Positions 1-5,255 of a stretch of 8,047 nucleotides of DNA are shown here, piece after piece; the stretch's first letter is position 1, and each line of letters begins with the position of its first letter. This DNA is from Gammaproteobacteria bacterium (lineage in GTDB: Bacteria; Pseudomonadota; Gammaproteobacteria; Granulosicoccales; Granulosicoccaceae): the NCBI GenBank assembly GCA_003511825.1, contig DOIU01000544.1, positions 1 through 8,047 of the forward strand, in the 5' to 3' direction. The notes under the pieces were generated by a model. It was not told the origin of the DNA and made no database searches. It saw only the letters and a list, made by a program, of their open reading frames with translations. The translations under genes were made by a program, and so were the position numbers.

Positions 1-635
1 ACGACCAGGATCGCGCCTTCGACGGCGAGGAGGCCCATTTTCTCGCCGACACCGAACCCTATGACGCCGTCGTGCTCGACATCGGCCTGCCGCAGATGGA
101 CGGCATCAGCGTGCTGGAGCGCTGGCGGCGGGACGGGCGCAACATGCCCGTCCTCATCCTGACGGCGCGCGACCGCTGGAGCGACAAGGTCTCCGGCATC
201 GACGCCGGCGCCGACGACTATGTGACCAAGCCCTTCCACATGGAAGAATTGCTGGCCCGTGTGCGTGCGCTACTGCGTCGCAGCGGCGGTTGGTCGGAGT
301 CCGTGTTGCGTTTCGCCGCGTTGGAGATGGATACGCGCGCACAGCAAGTCACCGTGCATGGGCAGGTCGTGGAGCTGACCGCCTACGAATACCGTGTACT
401 GGAGTATCTGGCAATCCACGCCGGCGAAGTGATTGCCAAACACGTGTTGCTGGACCATCTCTACGACGAGGACACCGATCGCGACCCCAACATTCTGGAA
501 GTGTTTATCAAACGTTTGCGCAACAAACTGGACCCTGACAAGACCTTGCAACCTATCGAAACCCTGCGCGGACGAGGCTACCGTCTGGCGCTGGAACGCG
601 GCAACCCGTCGCAGGCGGACGAAGGGCCGGCATGA
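1..635 (+). CDS. phoP: PhoP-type response regulator, N-terminus outside the window
   Basis: Cytoplasmic DNA-binding response regulator of the OmpR/PhoB class. The frame is open from base 3; about 25-30 N-terminal residues, including the first acidic pair, lie off the left edge. The phosphoacceptor Asp is at 78-80 (context VVLDIGLP), the switch Thr at 162-164 (LILTARD) and the conserved Lys at 228-230 (DDYVTKPF). From about 300 onward comes a winged-helix effector domain, with an LTAYEYRVLEYL segment and a C-terminal IETLRGRGYRLAL wing. The RDRW..KV and TKPFHMEELLAR stretches are close to enterobacterial PhoP, and the partner kinase is PhoQ-like; the symbol rests on that likeness, not on a known regulon. 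The stop overlaps the kinase start (ATGA, 632-635), suggesting translational coupling. Codon use is odd: about the first 80 visible codons are almost all G/C-ending, then use becomes mixed near base 243. Confidence 0.9.
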   Translation, partial: DQDRAFDGEEAHFLADTEPYDAVVLDIGLPQMDGISVLERWRRDGRNMPVLILTARDRWSDKVSGIDAGADDYVTKPFHMEELLARVRALLRRSGGWSESVLRFAALEMDTRAQQVTVHGQVVELTAYEYRVLEYLAIHAGEVIAKHVLLDHLYDEDTDRDPNILEVFIKRLRNKLDPDKTLQPIETLRGRGYRLALERGNPSQADEGPA

Positions 636-1984
636 ATTCCATCACCACGCGACTGCTCGTCGCCACCGCTCTGGTGCTGGCCGCCTTTGTTGCCTTAACG
701 GCACTCTCGGTGAAGCACTCCGTACACACCCGCGCCGACAACGCTCAACGCGACCGCATGGAGGGCTTGGTCTACGGCATTCTCGGGGCCGCTGAATTGG
801 ATGCCAAGCAGCAACTGGCCATCAGCACCTACATGCTGCCGGACGGCTTGCGCCAACCGCAGTCGGGGTTGTCGGCACGGATCTTTGATGCCGACGGCCG
901 TGAGATTTGGCAATCTGAATCCACCCTGCCCATGCGCGCCAACCTCAACCGCGTCAACACCGGCCAATGGCGCTTTCGCCAGCAAACGGATAATGATGAC
1001 CTCACCGCATTCAGCTTGCGCTTTGGTTTCAGTTGGGCCAACGCTGACCAACCCGAGCAGGAATTCAATATCCTGCTGCTCACCGATGCAGAAGATCATC
1101 TCCAGCAGTTGGCCGAGTTTGATCAACAACTCTGGACCTCGCTGCTCACCTCAGCGCTGTTACTGCTGCTGTTGCAGTTATTGGTACTGATGTGGGGTCT
1201 GAAACCGCTGAACAAAATCAGTCGCGGCTTGCAGCGCATTCGCGAGGGCGTGGACGAAGAACTGGACATGAAACTGCCGCAGGAGCTGCGCCCCGTCGCT
1301 TACAGCCTCAATACCCTGCTGCACAGTGAACGCAACCGCCGCAGCCGCTACAAGAACGTGATTCACGACCTGGCGCATAGCCTCAAAACTCCGCTCACCG
1401 TGATGCACAACCTCGCACACGACGACGCCATTGCCACGGACCAACGCCAAACACTGCAAGAGCACACCCATCGCATGAAAGACATCATCGCCTACCACAT
1501 CCGACGTGCGGCGATGAACGGCTCACGCCCGCTGGGCCCGGCGGTGCCTGTGCGCCCATTGCTGGAACGGCTGGAATACAGCCTATTGAAGGTCTATGCC
1601 GACCGAGACATTTGCATGGATATAGCCGTGAAGAAGGGTTGTCGCCTGCGCGTTGACGAATCTGACGTGCTGGAGATTTTTGGCAATCTGCTGGAAAACG
1701 CCTGTAAGTATGGCGCGCAACGCATTGTGGTCGAGCACCGTATCGACAAGCCGAGGCGCAAGGCCATCATCAGTGTGCACGACGATGGCCCAGGGTTCCC
1801 CGATGGCTTGAGCGAAACCTTGCTTAAGCGCGGTGCCCGAGCCGACACCCGAGTTGACGGCCAGGGGCTCGGCCTTGCGGTATGCAACGAGTTAGTCAGC
1901 ACCTATGGCGGCTCACTGACACTGAGCCGCAGCGATAAACTGGGCGGTGCGCAGGTTTCGGTCTATCTCTCGGCGACGATGTAA
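632..1984 (+). CDS. phoQ: PhoQ-like membrane sensor histidine kinase
   Basis: Inner-membrane sensor kinase of 450 residues, expected to phosphorylate the regulator just upstream. Membrane segments lie at about residues 8-27 and 168-190, enclosing a periplasmic sensor of roughly 140 residues, followed by a HAMP-like linker (about 190-235). The H-box is HDLAHSLKTPL with phospho-acceptor His249. The N-box has Asn352 and Asn356 (GNLLENACKYG), G1 is DDGPG (384-388) and G2 is GQGLGLA (410-416). SER..RYK before the H-box, the H-box itself and NACKY closely match E. coli PhoQ. The sensor keeps a PhoQ-like IFDADGREIW stretch, but I do not see the acidic cluster used by PhoQ for divalent cations, so the signal may differ. 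ATG at 632 is supported by GAAGGG at 621-626, five bases upstream. It ends with TAA, and its last 22 bases overlap the convergent methyltransferase gene. Confidence 0.93.
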   Translation: MNSITTRLLVATALVLAAFVALTALSVKHSVHTRADNAQRDRMEGLVYGILGAAELDAKQQLAISTYMLPDGLRQPQSGLSARIFDADGREIWQSESTLPMRANLNRVNTGQWRFRQQTDNDDLTAFSLRFGFSWANADQPEQEFNILLLTDAEDHLQQLAEFDQQLWTSLLTSALLLLLLQLLVLMWGLKPLNKISRGLQRIREGVDEELDMKLPQELRPVAYSLNTLLHSERNRRSRYKNVIHDLAHSLKTPLTVMHNLAHDDAIATDQRQTLQEHTHRMKDIIAYHIRRAAMNGSRPLGPAVPVRPLLERLEYSLLKVYADRDICMDIAVKKGCRLRVDESDVLEIFGNLLENACKYGAQRIVVEHRIDKPRRKAIISVHDDGPGFPDGLSETLLKRGARADTRVDGQGLGLAVCNELVSTYGGSLTLSRSDKLGGAQVSVYLSATM

Positions 1985-2781
1985 CCCAACCAACAAGCAA
2001 AGTCTGTCGCATCATCACCAGCGACATACTCATCCAAAGGCTCATCGGTCTCTTCATCAAACGCCTGACGGTACACAGTGACCTTGCGAAAACCCGCGTC
2101 GAGCAAAATCTCTCGCAGCTCGCGCGCGCCCCAGATGCGCCAGCGATAGCTGAAGGCACGTTTGATCTTGGAGCCATCCTTGAATTTAAAGTGGATGTAG
2201 CACTGCTGCTCGTAGGTCACAGAGTTGAATTCCGCCTGCTCCCAGATGAAAGTAAAGTCGCCCACTTTGCGTTTTTCTTTTTGCACTTGGTAGGCTTCAG
2301 ACCCCCCGTAGGCATCGAGAAACAATACACCGTCACGTTTAAGCCCCGCGTGACAGCGCGTGAAATAATCCAACATGGTGCTGCGATCCATAAAGCACCA
2401 GTAGCTGAAGTTAAACGCCTGTATAAAATCCACCGGTGGGTTACACACATCCAAGACGTTGCCTTCAATCAACGCTATGCGCGCACGCTCAGCGGCATCC
2501 AGTTCCGGCAAATTATTGCCCTTCGCCCATTCCAGCACATCGGCATCAATGTCAACCGCGATAGCACTGTTCTCGGCGTCTTGTTGCACCCAATGGCTTG
2601 ACGCCAGCGCGGTCCCACAGAAGTCTTCGCGCATACTGTAGGGTTCGCGCCCGCGTATTTCTCGGAAACGATCACGAATGAAGTCGAGCTCAAACTCGAC
2701 GTTTTGCACCGACTCTTGGTAAAGCAGGTGTTTATCAACCGTATCGGCGATACGTTTTTTCTTGGCGGATGATAGGGTCAC
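1963..2781 (-). CDS. Class I SAM-dependent methyltransferase, substrate unknown
   Basis: A soluble 272-residue protein with a Rossmann-type SAM-binding fold. Motif I is the variant EDFCGTALASSHW (about 52-64), in place of the usual glycine-rich loop. The acidic end of strand 2 is AVDID (75-79). A later EGNVLDV segment (about 106-112) and DFIQAFNFSYW (about 118-128) fit motifs II and III, and LKRDGVLFLDAYGG is the usual strand-5 region. The C-terminal third, rich in aromatic residues, is probably the substrate cap. I recognise the superfamily but not the substrate. The start is GTG; no ATG is available before residue 50, and the ribosome-binding site is weak. It lies 50 bases downstream of yadH on the same strand, so it may be the last gene of the yadG-yadH operon. 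It ends with TAG inside the 3' end of the convergent kinase gene. Confidence 0.85.
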   Translation of the reverse strand: MTLSSAKKKRIADTVDKHLLYQESVQNVEFELDFIRDRFREIRGREPYSMREDFCGTALASSHWVQQDAENSAIAVDIDADVLEWAKGNNLPELDAAERARIALIEGNVLDVCNPPVDFIQAFNFSYWCFMDRSTMLDYFTRCHAGLKRDGVLFLDAYGGSEAYQVQKEKRKVGDFTFIWEQAEFNSVTYEQQCYIHFKFKDGSKIKRAFSYRWRIWGARELREILLDAGFRKVTVYRQAFDEETDEPLDEYVAGDDATDFACWLGYIVAER

Positions 2782-2831
2782 TGCATCAAATCTCAGGTAG
2801 TACTCGTAGCAACTCAGGAAAACAGTTTACA

Positions 2832-3608
2832 TCAGTCCTTCAGACCGACGCCTTGATTAAGCAATTTCATCGCCCAAAAGCCAAACAGGCCAATGAATGC
2901 ACAAATAACCGCATAGGCGACACCCAGGCTGATGTCCGACTCGCCCAGAACACCCTGGCGAAAGCCATTAATCATATACAACACGGGATTCAGCAGCGAC
3001 ACGCCCTGCCAGAATTCAGGCAATAAACGGATCGAGTAAAAAATCCCACCCAGGTAGGTGAGCGGCGTTAACACAAAATTGGGAATAATTGAGATGTCAT
3101 CAAAGCTCTTGGCATAGACCGCGTTGATAAAGCCACCCAGGGAAAACAAGATAGACGTTAACAACATAATGCTGAAGGTCTGCCACAGGCTGTGAATCGT
3201 GAGTTCGGTAAACAACAACGACACCACCGCCACCAAGCACCCGACGGCGAATCCGCGCAACACACCCCCGGCGACATAGCCGGCCAAAATAAAAAGGTTG
3301 TGCACCGGCGACACCAGCAGTTCCTCGACATTGCGCTGGAATTTCGTGCTGTAAAACGAGGCCACCACATTCCCGTAGGAATTGGTGATGACCGACATCA
3401 TAATGATGCCGGGCACGATGTATTCGATGTAGCGAAACCCTTCCATGTCGGCGATCTGCGACCCGATCAAGGTGCCAAAGATCACCATATACAACAGGGA
3501 ATTGATCGCCGGCGGCACGATGGTTTGCACCCAAATGCGCTAGAAGCGAACCACTTCCCGCACGACAATCGTCCAAAACGCCACCAGGTTTTCACGCAAG
3601 GGAATCAT
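2832..3608 (-). CDS. yadH: YadH-type ABC-2 permease, interrupted by in-frame TAG at codon 23
   Basis: Inner-membrane permease that pairs with the YadG ATPase to form an ABC-2 exporter; the substrate is not known for this family. Read from ATG at 3606-3608 it is 258 codons plus stop, the usual YadH length. Matches to E. coli YadH run along its length: RIWVQT.VPP near codons 24-32, FQRNVEELLVSPV, FDDISIIPNFVLTPLTYLGG and the C-terminal GLKD. Several long hydrophobic segments fit six helices. Codon 23 is TAG, where homologs have a hydrophobic residue between RF and RIW. The 22 codons before the stop look native (MIPLRENLVAFW, then REVVRF), so ATG 3608 is the ancestral start, five bases after yadG. 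A GTG at 3528-3530 could start a 232-residue form, but it lacks a visible ribosome-binding site and loses the N-terminal segment. Nonsense mutation, sequence error or readthrough cannot be told apart here. Confidence 0.85.
3540..3542 (-). other. In-frame TAG stop inside yadH
   Basis: The + strand reads CTA here, giving TAG in the yadH frame. Family-like sequence continues directly on both sides (REVVRF, stop, RIWVQT), so this is a substitution rather than a frameshift. A single base change from TTG (Leu) would create it. TAG is also the normal stop of yadG and of the methyltransferase, so it is not a reassigned codon in this genome. Confidence 0.85.
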
Positions 3609-3613
3609 GGTTG

Positions 3614-4522
3614 CTACTTCACCAAGCGAATGAAAAATTCTTCCAGACGGTTGGTCTTGTTACGCAAACTGTCCACCTGCACATTCGCCGCTGACAAGGA
3701 CTCAAATAAGGCATTCAAGCCTTGGCCACGCGCAACCTCTATTTCCAATTGCTGATCTGACAACACCGACACGCGATAATCCGGTATTGTGAGTGCGCCT
3801 GTGATGGGCGTGCTCACATCGAGGACAAACGTCTCAGCACTGGCGCGACCCAGCAACTCACTGACACGGCCCTGCTCTACGATTTTTCCTTGATTGATAA
3901 TCGCGACGTTATTACACAGAGACTCGGCCTCTTCCAGATAGTGTGTGGTGAGAATGATGGTGATGCCGGCTTCTTTATTGATGGTCTGCAGAAACGTCCA
4001 CATGGCGCGTCGAATTTCAATATCAACGCCCGCCGTTGGCTCATCCAAAATCAACACCTGCGGCTCATGGACTAAGGCGCGCGCAATCATGAGTCGGCGT
4101 TTCATGCCACCCGACAATTCCTGTGCACTGGCGCCGCGCTTGTCCCACAGCCCCAACTGTCGCAGGTAATGCTCGGTGCGCGCTTTCGCTTTTACACGGC
4201 CAATCCCGTAGTAGCCAGCCTGATTGATCACCACATCGCGGATCGGCTCAAACACATTAAAGTTAAACTCTTGCGGCACCAGACCGAGTTGGCGTTTAGC
4301 GGCGTCGGGTGCCCGATCAATGTCGTGACCAAACACCTGTACCGCGCCCGAGGTCTTATTAATCAGACCACAGATAATGCCAATGGTGGTGGATTTGCCC
4401 GCGCCATTCGGCCCCAAGAGCGCGAAAAAATCGCCGGGTTCTACCGTCAGATCAATGCCTCGAACCGCCTCAAAACCGTTTTTATATTGCTTGCGTAACT
4501 GCTGGATAGACAGCGCTTGCAT
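3614..4522 (-). CDS. yadG: YadG-type ABC transporter ATP-binding protein
   Basis: Cytoplasmic ATPase subunit of an ABC-2 type exporter, 302 residues, close to the 308 of E. coli YadG. Walker A is GPNGAGKST (37-45), the Q-loop Gln is 84 (LVPQEFNFN), the signature is LSGGM (136-140), Walker B is VLILDEP (156-162), the D-loop ends at Asp167 (AGVD) and the switch His is 194 (LTTH). Every catalytic element is present. The roughly 90-residue C-terminal extension, ending NKTNRLEEFFIRLVK, matches the YadG tail and is not a general ABC feature. The start is ATG at 4520-4522, with only a weak ribosome-binding site. It lies five bases upstream of yadH, typical of a translationally linked pair. A perfect TATAAT box at 4583-4588 on the same strand is a likely promoter. 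It ends with TAG. The exported compound is unknown. Confidence 0.95.
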   Translation of the reverse strand: MQALSIQQLRKQYKNGFEAVRGIDLTVEPGDFFALLGPNGAGKSTTIGIICGLINKTSGAVQVFGHDIDRAPDAAKRQLGLVPQEFNFNVFEPIRDVVINQAGYYGIGRVKAKARTEHYLRQLGLWDKRGASAQELSGGMKRRLMIARALVHEPQVLILDEPTAGVDIEIRRAMWTFLQTINKEAGITIILTTHYLEEAESLCNNVAIINQGKIVEQGRVSELLGRASAETFVLDVSTPITGALTIPDYRVSVLSDQQLEIEVARGQGLNALFESLSAANVQVDSLRNKTNRLEEFFIRLVK

Positions 4523-4582
4523 ACACCATCACACCGAGTACTCCAACCGTGTAGACTTGATGGATACTCTTTAAAACGGCGT

Positions 4583-4588
4583 ATTATA
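4583..4588 (-). promoter_or_regulatory. Probable -10 box for the yadG operon
   Basis: Read on the - strand this is a perfect TATAAT, followed by a GC-rich stretch (ACGCCG) before an A/T-rich leader. It would start transcription near base 4576, leaving a leader of about 54 bases before the yadG ATG. The best -35 candidates at 16-17 bases spacing (around 4605-4611) match the consensus at only three of six positions, so the assignment rests on the -10 box and its placement. Confidence 0.55.
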
Positions 4589-4601
4589 CGGCGATAGACA
4601 G

Positions 4602-4747
4602 CAATTGCGAGGCGGTGCCAGCGCGCTGCTTCCTCAGTGGCAACGCGCCTCTTGTGCCTCACGTCCAAATCCCATCTCTTTAGCGACTTCGTACAGATTT
4701 GCAACGCAGCTCCCAAAACCTCCGGGGGTTGTGAGCGGCGTTTGTTG
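4602..4747. repeat. Intergenic region with three consecutive inverted repeats
   Basis: This block fills most of the gap between the divergent yadG and oxidase genes and holds no convincing gene. Hairpin A (4609-4651) pairs GAGGCG 4609-4614 with CGCCTC 4646-4651 and TGCCA 4616-4620 with TGGCA 4638-4642. Hairpin B pairs CAAATC 4666-4671 with GATTTG 4696-4701 around a 24-base loop. Hairpin C (4703-4742) pairs AACGC with GCGTT, CTC 4710-4712 with GAG 4733-4735 and AACC 4717-4720 with GGTT 4727-4730. No T-run follows any stem in either direction, so these are not ordinary terminators. TTGACT at 4745-4750 could be a -35 box for the oxidase, but no good -10 box follows at proper spacing. The block could be a structured RNA, a dispersed intergenic repeat or a regulator-binding region. 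Confidence 0.45.
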
Positions 4748-4811
4748 ACTGCGTAGCATTCGCGCATCGGGCGATTACTTACACTTTGCACCCATAAACG
4801 TGACAACGACC

Positions 4812-4815
4812 GAGG
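4812..4815 (+). promoter_or_regulatory. Ribosome-binding site that sets the oxidase start
   Basis: GAGG lies eight bases before the GTG at 4824-4826. The alternative upstream in-frame GTG at 4800 has no purine-rich sequence before it. Starting at 4824 also gives a signal peptide of ordinary length. Confidence 0.6.
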
Positions 4816-4823
4816 TTCGCATC

Positions 4824-5255
4824 GTGCACACACCATCGTCTTTCAGACTGACTGGCTTACTCAGTCTCTGCTTCCTGATCTTTACCGGCATTGCATCCTC
4901 CGCGCATGCGGACTTTACCGCCACCTTGCAATCTGTGCGCAGCGGGAAATGCGTCGATGTCTCAGGCAGCAGTCAGGCGAATCGCGCCACCATCATCCAA
5001 TACAGCTGCCACGCAGGCGACAACCAACGTATCCGGTTTGAGCAATTCCCGGATACCGACGATTACCTGCTGCGCTTTCAACACAGCGAAAAGTGTCTCG
5101 AAATCCCAATCAATAATACGCAAAACGGCACCGACGTTTACCAAACTGACTGTCATGCCAACAAAAATCAACGCTGGCGGATAGAGGAATTAGGCAACAA
5201 TCAAATCCGCATTGTACAAGTGCAAAGCGGTAAGGTACTCGACGTCGAGGGCTGA
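4824..5255 (+). CDS. N-terminal part of secreted copper-radical oxidase: signal peptide and ricin-type lectin domain, up to an in-frame TGA
   Basis: First 143 codons of a gene whose frame continues beyond a TGA at 5253-5255. Residues 1-29 form a Sec signal peptide: a short polar start with Arg8, the hydrophobic core LTGLLSLCFLIFTGIA, and a SSAHA/DF cleavage site. From residue 30 (base 4911) a ricin-type beta-trefoil (CBM13-like) begins. Subrepeat 1 has GKCVDVSG and a CHAGDNQRIRF segment; subrepeat 2 has EKCLEI and CHANKNQRWRI. Each carries a Cys pair likely to form a disulphide. Subrepeat 3 starts with GKVLDVEG and is cut by the stop. Such domains bind galactose-, xylose- or other glycan-containing polymers, which fits a carbohydrate-active enzyme. 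If translation ends here, the product is a secreted, incomplete lectin domain. GTG 4800 is an alternative start. Confidence 0.85.
   Translation: MHTPSSFRLTGLLSLCFLIFTGIASSAHADFTATLQSVRSGKCVDVSGSSQANRATIIQYSCHAGDNQRIRFEQFPDTDDYLLRFQHSEKCLEIPINNTQNGTDVYQTDCHANKNQRWRIEELGNNQIRIVQVQSGKVLDVEG
5253..5255 (+). other. In-frame TGA stop inside the oxidase gene
   Basis: The TGA sits inside the third ricin subrepeat. Aligned with the first subrepeat (VDVSGSSQANRATIIQY), the stop in VLDVEG-stop-AITDLADIQQW falls exactly on a residue position (a Ser), and spacing to the IQQW motif is conserved. This is therefore a substitution, not a frameshift. Single changes from TCA, CGA, GGA or TGG would produce it. 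The downstream frame stays open for about 930 codons. TGA is the normal stop of the response regulator and of yadH in this window. Confidence 0.85.

Noticed and set aside
695..1129. Long - strand open frame antisense to the kinase sensor region
   Set aside because: The + strand encodes an intact, well-recognised kinase here; the antisense frame has no motif and no ribosome-binding site.
3540..3542. Pyrrolysine or reassigned TAG in yadH
   Set aside because: TAG ends yadG and the methyltransferase normally, and the position is a hydrophobic residue in homologs. Plain nonsense mutation or sequence error is simpler.
4702..4747. Integron attC site or Rho-independent terminator
   Set aside because: The hairpin ends do not fit the RYYYAAC/GTTRRRY core sites, no integrase or cassette genes are present, and no T-run follows the stem on either strand.
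4634..4759. A 41-codon - strand frame (MLRSQQTPLTTPGGF...) in the intergenic block
   Set aside because: It looks somewhat protein-like and uses ATG, but it coincides with the strong inverted repeats, which explain its composition. I recognise no family and see no good ribosome-binding site. A database search for conserved copies would settle it.
4447..4836. A 129-codon open frame on the - strand across the intergenic region and the yadG start
   Set aside because: It overlaps the yadG N-terminus and the oxidase promoter region, matches no family I know, is rich in Arg as in GC-rich antisense frames, and has no ribosome-binding site.
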